A DNA stretch of 64,000 nucleotides. It comes from Bin87 sp965204395. GTDB taxonomy: Bacteria; Chloroflexota; Dehalococcoidia; Lucifugimonadales; UBA3495. Location of the stretch: the NCBI GenBank assembly GCA_965204395.1, contig OZ241987.1, forward strand, positions 4,340,001-4,404,000, read 5' to 3'. A program made the position numbers and the translations under genes. Under the pieces are notes generated by a model, which did not search any database, was not told where the DNA came from, and worked only from the letters and a program-made list of their open reading frames with translations. Shown here piece by piece: positions 50,005 through 57,380 of this stretch (positions are counted from its first letter, which is position 1; each line of letters opens with the position of its first letter).

Positions 50005-51351
50005 ATGCCACTAACCGATTCGTCAGCCTTGAATGTCGCCCGACGTGCGGCCAGGGAAATCACCCCCGGCGCTGTGGTGGCTCTGGACGGCGGCTTGCCC
50101 GAGTTAGTCGCGCAGGTGACGCCGGCGTCTTTGGGAGCCTGGTTTCTGCGGACCGATGGAACTCTAAATGGCGTGCCGTTGAGCGCGTCGGACGCCGCCG
50201 CGGTGGTGCGTGGTGGTTATGTCGATCTCGCCATCGTTCATCCCGCGCAGGTATCCGCCTCCGGCAGTTTCGTGGGTCGCCTCCAAGCACGTGATGGTGG
50301 CATCGGCGCTCCTGGCAACACCGCGGACCTCGCCTCTGGGGCGAAGCGGGTAGTCGCGTTGCATCCGCAGATCGACGATAACGACGATCCATCGAATTGC
50401 CTGGTTAGCGATATAGGTGGTGGGCAAGACGGAGTTGGATGCGTCGACACGGTGATCGCCGACTACGGCGTATTTGCGATTGAAAACGGAGTTTTCATAC
50501 TCGCCGAGGTTGGGGGCGGACAAAACGCTGATGATGTGTTGTCGTCGATTGGGAACGCTTTGGTTCGAGCATCGTCATCGGGTGTTCGCGAAATGGATTT
50601 AGCGCCACCGTCCGGGACACCGGCGTCCAAGATCTACCCAGACGGACCGACAGCATTATCCGACGTGCCTGATGGGGCGACGGTTTTCATCGACGGTTTT
50701 GGCGGACCCGGGGGCATGGCCCATTACCTCTTGATTTCGCTGAGAGACCGAGGCAGCTGCGATCTGACCATCGTCAGCAACACGGCGGGAATAGCCCGGG
50801 TGGTGAGCTTTGGCACCCCGCCCGGCCGGACCGCCATTGACCACAGCGTACTGATCGAGAACGGGCAAGTTGCCAAGGCCATTGCATCGTTCCCGGTTTC
50901 GCCGTCGGTGTCCCGACCGTCGGAGTTTGAATTGGCTTACCGGCGCGGAGAGGTTGACCTGGAATTGGTGCCGCAGGGGACGCTGGCTGAGCGATTGCGA
51001 GCCGGCGGCGCAGGAATCCACGCTTTCTACACTCCCACGGGCGCGGGCACCCTCATCTCCGACGGGAAGGAATCTCGCACCATTGATGGCCGCGATTACA
51101 TCCTGGAATACGGCTTGCGGGCGGACTTTGCGATAATTCGCGCGCACAAGGCGGATACCAGCGGGAACTTGATCTACCGGGGCACGTCCCGCAACTTCAA
51201 CGCGGTGATGGCGCCCGCAGCCAGGGTCACCATCGCAGAGGTTGATGAGATCGTGGAGCCGGGCCAACTGGACCCGGAGGGGATTGTTACGCCCGGAGTT
51301 TTTGTCCAACGGATCGTGAAACGGCCCGAGGGTTTCACGGGTTACGAATAA
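50005..51351 (+). CDS. CoA-transferase subunit fusion: degenerate B half followed by A half
   Basis: A 448-residue chain of two parts. Residues 1-205 look like a B subunit (GGYVDLAIVHPAQVSASG, GAPGNTADLASGAKRVVALH, CVDTVIADYGVFAIENG). At the catalytic site the proper B protein 18 bp downstream has FYHSESGVLN with E52, whereas here FLRTDGTLN puts Thr50 in place of the Glu. Residues 210-448 are a full A subunit with a good glycine motif (IDGFGGPGGMAHYLL) and ELVPQGTLAERLRAGGAGIHAFYTP. The A half should pair with the following B gene; the B half resembles a non-catalytic partner for the preceding A gene. Confidence 0.82.
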   Translation: MPLTDSSALNVARRAAREITPGAVVALDGGLPELVAQVTPASLGAWFLRTDGTLNGVPLSASDAAAVVRGGYVDLAIVHPAQVSASGSFVGRLQARDGGIGAPGNTADLASGAKRVVALHPQIDDNDDPSNCLVSDIGGGQDGVGCVDTVIADYGVFAIENGVFILAEVGGGQNADDVLSSIGNALVRASSSGVREMDLAPPSGTPASKIYPDGPTALSDVPDGATVFIDGFGGPGGMAHYLLISLRDRGSCDLTIVSNTAGIARVVSFGTPPGRTAIDHSVLIENGQVAKAIASFPVSPSVSRPSEFELAYRRGEVDLELVPQGTLAERLRAGGAGIHAFYTPTGAGTLISDGKESRTIDGRDYILEYGLRADFAIIRAHKADTSGNLIYRGTSRNFNAVMAPAARVTIAEVDEIVEPGQLDPEGIVTPGVFVQRIVKRPEGFTGYE

Positions 51352-51368
51352 CCGAAGGAGGGCTTCGC

Positions 51369-52040
51369 ATGGCTTTGGAAAAAGAGCGTCTTGACCGCGC
51401 CATCATCGCGATGCGGGTGGCCAAGGAATTGCCTCCGGGCGGGACGGTGAATCTTGGCATCGGTATTCCGACGCTGGTGTCGATGTTCGTGGATGACGAA
51501 AGCATCGTCTTCTATCACAGCGAAAGCGGGGTGTTGAACTGCGGCCCGTTGGCCGACGAAGGCAACGAGGACATCGACCTGATCAATGCGGGCGGGCAAT
51601 TCCTGGAGCAGGTGCCAGGGATGGCGTATTTCTCCTCAGCAGACGCATTCGCCATGATTCGCGGGGGACACGTGAACGTGACGGTGCTCGGCGCGCACCA
51701 GGTGTCGGCGCATGGCGACCTGGCGAATTGGATGCTGCCCGATCGGGGTGTCGGGAACATAGGCGGGGCGATGGATCTCGCCGCCGGCGCAGAGAAAGTT
51801 ATCGTCGCCATGGAACACAATGACCGTGGCGGCAACCCCAAATTGGTGGAGGAGTGCACGTTCCCGCTGACCGGCAAAGGATGCGTGTCGCTGGTGGTAA
51901 CCGACGTGGCGGTTTTGGAACCGACAGCGGACGGGATGGTGCTGCGAGAGACCGCGCCCGGTTGGTCGCCCGAGGACGTCCAGGAAATAACCGGTGCGAG
52001 GTTGATTATCCCCGAATCCGTGGCGGAGTACGAAGTATAG
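51369..52040 (+). CDS. Family I CoA-transferase, subunit B
   Basis: A 223-residue catalytic subunit. The active-site glutamate that forms the CoA thioester is E52 in YHSESGVLNCGP. MASLGIGIPTLVSMFVD-like VNLGIGIPTLVSMFVD precedes it, and GGHVNVTVLGAHQVSAHGDLANWMLP and GGAMDLAAGAEKVIVAMEH follow. GAAGGAGG sits just before the ATG at 51369. Closest known relatives act on 3-oxoacids with succinyl- or acetyl-CoA. Last gene of the cluster; a promoter for the next gene, sodN, starts 9 bp after its stop. Confidence 0.9.
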   Translation: MALEKERLDRAIIAMRVAKELPPGGTVNLGIGIPTLVSMFVDDESIVFYHSESGVLNCGPLADEGNEDIDLINAGGQFLEQVPGMAYFSSADAFAMIRGGHVNVTVLGAHQVSAHGDLANWMLPDRGVGNIGGAMDLAAGAEKVIVAMEHNDRGGNPKLVEECTFPLTGKGCVSLVVTDVAVLEPTADGMVLRETAPGWSPEDVQEITGARLIIPESVAEYEV

Positions 52041-52048
52041 CCATGCCC

Positions 52049-52077
52049 TTGCGTGATATGGGGAATTGCGCTAGCAT
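52049..52077 (+). promoter_or_regulatory. Probable sodN promoter
   Basis: TTGCGT (52049-52054), 17-bp spacer, TAGCAT (52072-52077), 72 bp before the sodN ATG. The leader contains a small AGGGC/GCCCT hairpin (52103-52116) before the ribosome-binding site AAAGGAG (52132-52138). Confidence 0.5.
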
Positions 52078-52148
52078 TTTTGCCGAAATTATCCTGTGTT
52101 TGAGGGCATTCGCCCTGCGCTTTCGCAATTGAAAGGAGTCTCACCACG

Positions 52149-52619
52149 ATGTTCAACCCCATCGCGTTCCTGAAGCCCCGAGCGGCTCACGCTCACTGCG
52201 ACATCCCCTGCGGTATCTATGATCCAGTAGTAGCCAAGATGGCCGCCCAGACCGTGCAAAAGATGGTGCTGCGGATGCAGAACCTTGAAGCTCCCCAGCC
52301 CGGCGCGCCAGCCGGTGAAAGGCAGTCTTTCGCCAACACGTTCTCCCGCTACGTTACGGTCAAAGAAGAACACGCCGAGAAGTGCAAGGAAGAATTGCGC
52401 ATTCTGTGGGCAGACTACGCCTGGCCGAACACTGACGCCAATGACATCGCTGCGAAGTTCAACGCCGCGCTCAAGCTGGCCGGACAGTGCAAGCAGACCG
52501 TCAGCATGGAGAACGCCGAGGCGCTGGTAGCGGCTTGCGACGACATCGCCACCGCATTCTGGTCCACCAAGAACGTGGAGTACAGCGACCCCAACGCGGC
52601 GGCGCGCTACGGCACCTAA
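52149..52619 (+). CDS. sodN: Nickel superoxide dismutase
   Basis: Converts superoxide to O2 and H2O2 with a nickel hook. The defining motif HCDIPCGIYDP begins at residue 16; maturation must remove the first 15 residues (MFNPIAFLKPRAAHA) so that His16 becomes the N-terminal ligand with Cys17 and Cys21. The remaining ~140 residues form the four-helix bundle (EEHAEKCKEELRILWADYAWP). The total of 156 fits the family. The dedicated peptidase (SodX) that normally cuts the leader is not in the window. Own promoter; a strong hairpin lies behind it. Implies an oxygen-exposed life. Confidence 0.95.
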   Translation: MFNPIAFLKPRAAHAHCDIPCGIYDPVVAKMAAQTVQKMVLRMQNLEAPQPGAPAGERQSFANTFSRYVTVKEEHAEKCKEELRILWADYAWPNTDANDIAAKFNAALKLAGQCKQTVSMENAEALVAACDDIATAFWSTKNVEYSDPNAAARYGT

Positions 52620-52647
52620 ACTACCTGCAATATTACGGAACCTCGTG

Positions 52648-52678
52648 GGGGCGAATCCGCCACAGGCGGATTCGCCCC
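52648..52678. terminator. Perfect 14-bp hairpin shared by sodN and recQ
   Basis: GGGGCGAATCCGCC (52648-52661) pairs with GGCGGATTCGCCCC (52665-52678) around a 3-base loop. It stands between the convergent sodN and recQ genes and touches the recQ stop codon (52678-52680). The + side has only a weak T-run. Confidence 0.7.
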
Positions 52679-54498
52679 TATGTTCTTACCGGTACTTGGG
52701 CGTCAAATTCCCTTATCGTCGCCAGAAACGTCTCGCCGTAGCGCTCCAGCTTGGCCGGGCCTACGCCCGACACCCGCAGCATCGCTTGTGGGCCAGTCGG
52801 TTTGGCCGCCGCCAAGCCCCGCAGAGTTGCGTCGCTGAACACCACAAACGCCGGCACACCTTCGTCATCAGCCAGTCGCCGACGCAACGCGCGTAACCGC
52901 TCAAACAGGCTGGTGTCATAGTCCCCTATGGCAGCCCCGCGTTCCACAGTCGGTTGCCGCTGGGGAGTCGCCTGATCAACCCGCATTTCCAGCGTCAGAC
53001 TCGCCCGACTCCGCAGCCACTCCCTCCCGGCAGTGGTCACGCTGATGGTGGGATATTCCCCGCCCGCCCGCGCCAGCAATCCCCGTTCCGCCAGGCCGTT
53101 GGCAATGGCCCGCAGCCCGTTGCGGTCATAATCGTCAACGATGCCAAACACGCTTAACTTGTCATGGCCCCATTCGCTAATCCGCTTGTCTTTACTGCCC
53201 AGCAGAACCCGGCTAACGTGAGCGATGCCGAAACGCTCGCCGGTGCGGATTACCGCCGACAGCAATTTCTGAGCGACCACCGTAACGTCCACAGCCTGCC
53301 GTTCCGCCAGACAGACATCGCAGTTGCCGCACGAGTCCCCGGCCATCGTCTCACCGAAGTAAGCCAGCAGGTACTTACGACGGCAGGTACCGAGCCGTCC
53401 GTACTCAACCATCTGCTGCAACTGCCGTTCCGCCGACTCGCGGGCATCGCCGGTCATCTGCTGGATAAAGTATTCCTGCTTGGCGCGGTCGCCTTCGGAG
53501 AAGAACAGTACGCAGTCGCTGGGCAGCCCGTCGCGGCCGGCCCGTCCCGTTTCCTGATAGTAGCCCTCGATGGACTTGGGCAGCGCGTAGTGGACCACCA
53601 GCCGGATGTCGGGCTTGTCGATGCCCATGCCGAAAGCGATGGTGGCCGCGACTACGGGAACCTCGCCATCGATAAACCGCTCCTGGGTGAGCCGCCGGGT
53701 ATCAGCGTCCAGGCCGGCGTGATAGGCCACTGCGGGATGCCCAGCGGCGGTCAGTCCTGTCGCCACTTCCTCGGTTTCCTTACGCGAAAAGCAATAGACG
53801 ATGGCGGACTGCCCGCCGCGCTGGTCCAGCAAGCCAACCAACGACTCCCAAGCGGCTTGGCGTGGCTGCACCCGGTAGGTCAGGTTGCTACGGTCAAAAC
53901 CGGATATGAACTGACGGCAGTTATCCAGCGCCAATTGTTCCACGATGTCCCGGCGCACGCGTTCGGTGGCCGTAGCCGTCAACGCCATCACCGGCGTGCC
54001 GGGAAACTCCGTCCGCAGTTCGGACAGCATCCGATAATCAGGTCGGAAGTCATGTCCCCATTCGCTGATGCAATGTGCCTCGTCAATGGCGATCAGGCGC
54101 AAGTCCAGCGTATGCAGAAAACGCCGGAATCCGGGCATGCTGACCCGCTCCGGCGCAACGTACAGGAGGTTTACGTCTCCGGCCAACGCTCGGCGTTCCA
54201 CTGCGGCGGCGGTTACGTTGTCCAGGCTGCTGTTAAGAAACTCGGCGGCGATGCTGTTGGCCCTAAGCCCGTCAACCTGGTCTTTCATCAACGCAATCAG
54301 CGGCGACACCACCAACGTCAGGCCGCCCCCCGCCAGCGCCGGAAGTTGATAGCAGAGCGACTTGCCGCCGCCGGTGGGCATGACCACCAAGCCGTGCCGG
54401 CCGGCCAGCGCGTTGGAGATTATTTCTTCCTGACCGGGACGGAACTCGTCGTACCCAAAGTGCTGCTTGAGCAACCGATTAAGATTGGCAGTTTCCAT
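52678..54498 (-). CDS. recQ: RecQ-family DNA helicase
   Basis: 3'-5' ATP-dependent helicase for recombination and repair. Walker A MPTGGGKSLCYQLPAL near residue 40, DEAH box IDEAHCISEWGHDFRPDYR near 139, motif VI TGRAGRDGLPSDC near 315, zinc-binding RQC part (CRRKYLLAYFGE, CGNCDVC) near 370, and a C-terminal HRDC domain (SLFERLRALRRRLADDEGVPAFVVFSDATL). At 606 residues it is a full-length RecQ. The ATG directly follows the hemL stop, so it is the last gene of the haem operon. Confidence 0.93.
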   Translation of the reverse strand: METANLNRLLKQHFGYDEFRPGQEEIISNALAGRHGLVVMPTGGGKSLCYQLPALAGGGLTLVVSPLIALMKDQVDGLRANSIAAEFLNSSLDNVTAAAVERRALAGDVNLLYVAPERVSMPGFRRFLHTLDLRLIAIDEAHCISEWGHDFRPDYRMLSELRTEFPGTPVMALTATATERVRRDIVEQLALDNCRQFISGFDRSNLTYRVQPRQAAWESLVGLLDQRGGQSAIVYCFSRKETEEVATGLTAAGHPAVAYHAGLDADTRRLTQERFIDGEVPVVAATIAFGMGIDKPDIRLVVHYALPKSIEGYYQETGRAGRDGLPSDCVLFFSEGDRAKQEYFIQQMTGDARESAERQLQQMVEYGRLGTCRRKYLLAYFGETMAGDSCGNCDVCLAERQAVDVTVVAQKLLSAVIRTGERFGIAHVSRVLLGSKDKRISEWGHDKLSVFGIVDDYDRNGLRAIANGLAERGLLARAGGEYPTISVTTAGREWLRSRASLTLEMRVDQATPQRQPTVERGAAIGDYDTSLFERLRALRRRLADDEGVPAFVVFSDATLRGLAAAKPTGPQAMLRVSGVGPAKLERYGETFLATIREFDAQVPVRT

Positions 54499-55785
54499 CT
54501 ACCCCAGCGCAGCCAGCGCGTCACCCACGGCGACGATGGTACGGTCGATGTCGGCATCGGTGTGGGCGATGGAAACGAAACCGGCTTCGAACTGGGAGGG
54601 CGCGATGTACACGCCGCGCTCCAGAAGGGCGTGCATATAACGCCCATAAGTGGCGGTGTCGGACTGCTCGACCTGCGCCAGCGCGGCAACGGGGCCGGCA
54701 TTGAAAAATCCGGTGAACATGGATGCCACCCGATTAACGGCGGACGGTATCTCTGCCCGCGCGAAAGCCCCGCTGACTCCATCAATCAACCTGGTCGCCG
54801 TCGCCTCCAATTGCTCGTAGACTCCGGAGCGCTGGAGTTCGGTCAGCGTGGCGACGCCGGCGGCTACGGCCAGCGGATTACCCGAGAGGGTGCCGGCCTG
54901 GTACATGGGGCCGAGGGGAGCCACTTGCTCCATAACTTCGCTGCGTCCGCCGTATGCGCCGACGGGGAGGCCGCCACCGATGATCTTGCCCATGGTGGTG
55001 ACGTCCGGAGTGACACCGTAGAGCGTTTGCGCGCCACCGTAGGCCACGCGGAATCCGGTGATAACCTCGTCGAAGATGAGCAATGCGCCGTTGGCTTCGG
55101 TAACGTCGCGGAGGCCTTGCAGGAAACCATCCGCGGGCGGCACAACTCCCATGTTGCCGGCGACCGGTTCTACGATCACGGCGGCAATGTCGTCAGGCCA
55201 AGCGTCGAAAAGACCCTGAACCGAGGACAGGTCGTTGTACGTCGCGATCAGGGTCTCGGCGGCGTAGGATTCGGGCACCCCCGCGCTGGTGGGCACGCCG
55301 TGGGTCAACGCCCCGGATCCGGCGGCGACCAGCAATCCGTCGGCGTGGCCGTGATAGTTGCCAGCGAACTTGACGATCTTGGAACGTCCAGTGTGTGCGC
55401 GGGCCAAACGCAGAGCGGTCATGCACGCCTCGGTACCCGAGTTGACCAAGCGCACTGAATCGACCGAGGGGAGGGCATCGCAGATCATCTCGGCGAGCTG
55501 GACTTCCTGCTCGACGGGGGCGCCAAACGACGTGCCATCAGCCGCCGCCCGTTGGACGGCTTCGACCACAGCGGGATGGGCATGACCCAACGCCAACGGC
55601 CCCCACGAGCCCAGGTAATCGATATATTCGTTGCCGTCCACGTCCCACACGCGGGACCCGTTGCCCCGGGCAATGAACGGCGGGGTGCCCTCGACGGCAC
55701 GGAATGAGCGTACCGGGCTGTTGACGCCACCCGGGATGACGCGCTGCGCCTGCTCAAAAAGCTGCTGGGATTTACCTTGCTCCAT
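54499..55785 (-). CDS. hemL: Glutamate-1-semialdehyde 2,1-aminomutase
   Basis: PLP enzyme making 5-aminolevulinate from glutamate-1-semialdehyde, following HemA in the C5 pathway. RVIPGGVNSPVRSFRAVEGTP start; VNSGTEACMTALRLARAHTGR near 115; PLP-Lys K267 in TTMGKIIGGGLP; GFFNAGPVA-type end. The length of 428 is normal. GAGGAGGG precedes the ATG. It is separated from hemB by a HicAB pair but lies in the same direction. Confidence 0.95.
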   Translation of the reverse strand: MEQGKSQQLFEQAQRVIPGGVNSPVRSFRAVEGTPPFIARGNGSRVWDVDGNEYIDYLGSWGPLALGHAHPAVVEAVQRAAADGTSFGAPVEQEVQLAEMICDALPSVDSVRLVNSGTEACMTALRLARAHTGRSKIVKFAGNYHGHADGLLVAAGSGALTHGVPTSAGVPESYAAETLIATYNDLSSVQGLFDAWPDDIAAVIVEPVAGNMGVVPPADGFLQGLRDVTEANGALLIFDEVITGFRVAYGGAQTLYGVTPDVTTMGKIIGGGLPVGAYGGRSEVMEQVAPLGPMYQAGTLSGNPLAVAAGVATLTELQRSGVYEQLEATATRLIDGVSGAFARAEIPSAVNRVASMFTGFFNAGPVAALAQVEQSDTATYGRYMHALLERGVYIAPSQFEAGFVSIAHTDADIDRTIVAVGDALAALG

Positions 55786-55849
55786 TCTGTGTGCCCTCCT
55801 CGGCTGCGTTGGAATGGCGGAGTTGGTTGCGTTTGAGTTTCCGCAGCAT

Positions 55850-56062
55850 TTACGCGAGCATCAATCGCTCCCCTTTGGGTTCCGGTATCGGGTCCCCGAA
55901 CTCGTGAGCCGTCTCCACCCAGAGGCCAATTGCCTGATTGACGTTGCTCAGCGCAGCTTCCTGGGTATCCCCGTGCGCCATACAGCCGGGTAGCTCGGGC
56001 ACTTCTGCCACAAAGGCGTCGTCGACGTTGCTCCAATAGAGAATGATCTCGTACTTGTACAT
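55850..56062 (-). CDS. HicB-type antitoxin
   Basis: A 70-residue HicB-like protein: YEIILYWSNVDDAFVAEVPELPGCMAHGDTQEAALSNVNQAI is the standard degenerate-RNaseH-like HicB fold. It lacks a separate DNA-binding domain. The start overlaps the stop of the HicA gene by one base, and the pair lies in the haem operon between hemB and hemL. It should neutralise the neighbouring HicA RNase. Confidence 0.82.
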   Translation of the reverse strand: MYKYEIILYWSNVDDAFVAEVPELPGCMAHGDTQEAALSNVNQAIGLWVETAHEFGDPIPEPKGERLMLA

Positions 56063-56325
56063 CAGTCTCCTTCCAGATGATACCTTTGCAATACCTGACG
56101 GACTTGCCTCACCTGATAAGGCTTGGCGTGATTCCCGTCTCGTTGCAGGTTCAACCTTTCGGCCACTCCTTCTTTCCGGAATACATGATGACTGCCTCGC
56201 GTCCTCTCGGCAAACCCTAGCCTGATCAGCAAGCCGCGCAGGTCGTCGAATCGTATATTCGCATCTGAGCGACCATCGACAATCCGCTGCCGTAGCCGTT
56301 CGTAACGGCCAGTATCTATACTCAC
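56062..56325 (-). CDS. HicA-type mRNA interferase toxin
   Basis: An 87-residue HicA-like protein: DDLRGLLIRLGFAERTRGSHHVFRKEG with the active-site-type GSHH, then LNLQRDGNHAKPYQVRQVRQVL. HicA toxins bind dsRNA-like folds and cut mRNA when HicB is lost. The start is GTG at 56325 (VSIDTGRYERLR), upstream of HicB as usual, overlapping it by one base. It begins 57 bp after the hemB stop. No frameshift or stop is seen, so the pair looks intact. Confidence 0.8.
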   Translation of the reverse strand: MSIDTGRYERLRQRIVDGRSDANIRFDDLRGLLIRLGFAERTRGSHHVFRKEGVAERLNLQRDGNHAKPYQVRQVRQVLQRYHLEGD

Positions 56326-56382
56326 CGGATAACGTCGCCGGAGACCGACTCAGACGTCCATCTCACCACATCTTGTTGCCGG

Positions 56383-57363
56383 TTATTCTCCGCGCAACCA
56401 GCGGGCTACCTCTTTAGCGTGGTAGGAGATGATGATGTCGGCGCCGGCGCGGCGGATGGCGGTGAGCAGTTCCATGGTGACGGGTTGCTCGTCGATCCAG
56501 CCGGCTCGGGAGGCGGCTTTGACCATAGAGTATTCACCACTGACGTTGTAAGCGGCCAACGGGTAATCGTAGCGTTCGCGGGCTTCCTTGATGACGTCCA
56601 TGTAGGCCATGGCCGGCTTGACCATCACGATGTCGGCACCCTCGGCGATATCGGACTCGATCTCGCGCATGGCCATGCGGCGGTTGGCCGGGTCCATCTG
56701 GTAGCTGCGGCGGTCGCCGAATTGGGGCGTGGAATCGGCGGCGACGCGGAACGGGCCATAGAATGACGAAGCGTACTTGGCGGCGTAGCCCATGATGGGC
56801 GTGTCCTCATAGCCGTGGGCGTCCAAGGTTTCGCGGATGGCGCGTACCTGGCCGTCCATCATGGACGACGGGGCGACCATATCCGCTCCGGCCTGAGCCT
56901 GGGTCAGCGCGGAACGAGCGAGCAATTCCAGGGTTACGTCGTTATCGACGCGGTCGCCGTCGATGACGCCGCAGTGCCCATGATCGGTGTATTCGCACAG
57001 GCACACATCGCCGATGACCATGAGTCCCGGGGCTTGCTCCTTGATGGTGCGGATGGCCTCCTGAACTATCCCCTCGGGATCATAGGCTCCACTCCCCACG
57101 GCATCCTTTTCGGGCGGAAGGCCGAACAAGAGGACGGATGGTATGCCAAGTTCCACAACCTCGTCGATCTCCTCGTTGAGGCGGTCGATGGAGGTGTGGT
57201 AGCACCCGGGCATGGGCTCAATTTCCTCGCGGATATTCTCGCCATGGGTGACGAACATGGGATAGATGAAATTGGCGGCGCTGATGCGGGTTTCGCGCAC
57301 CATGTCGCGGACCGACGCCTTCTCGCGCAGGCGGCGCATACGCAGGTCAGGGTGTTTCAGCAT
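56383..57363 (-). CDS. hemB: Delta-aminolevulinic acid dehydratase (porphobilinogen synthase)
   Basis: Condenses two aminolevulinates into porphobilinogen. The zinc cysteines are C121, C123 and C131 in DVCLCEYTDHGHCG, so this is the Zn-dependent type. The Schiff-base lysines are K196 (AAKYASSFYGPFR) and K249 (VMVKPAMAY). The 326 residues from ATG 57363 match the family. GGAGGG stands directly before this ATG; the TTG at 57384 is not needed. The gene lies 17 bp after cobA-hemD. Confidence 0.96.
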   Translation of the reverse strand: MLKHPDLRMRRLREKASVRDMVRETRISAANFIYPMFVTHGENIREEIEPMPGCYHTSIDRLNEEIDEVVELGIPSVLLFGLPPEKDAVGSGAYDPEGIVQEAIRTIKEQAPGLMVIGDVCLCEYTDHGHCGVIDGDRVDNDVTLELLARSALTQAQAGADMVAPSSMMDGQVRAIRETLDAHGYEDTPIMGYAAKYASSFYGPFRVAADSTPQFGDRRSYQMDPANRRMAMREIESDIAEGADIVMVKPAMAYMDVIKEARERYDYPLAAYNVSGEYSMVKAASRAGWIDEQPVTMELLTAIRRAGADIIISYHAKEVARWLRGE

Positions 57364-57380
57364 GACGTCCCTCCAAGCGG

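Noticed and set aside
53164..55458. A 764-codon open frame on the plus strand opposite recQ and hemL
   Set aside because: It lies wholly antisense to two strongly recognised genes, its composition (His/Arg/Gly/Gln-rich, no domains) is that of a GC-rich shadow frame, and it spans the recQ-hemL junction without a homologue.
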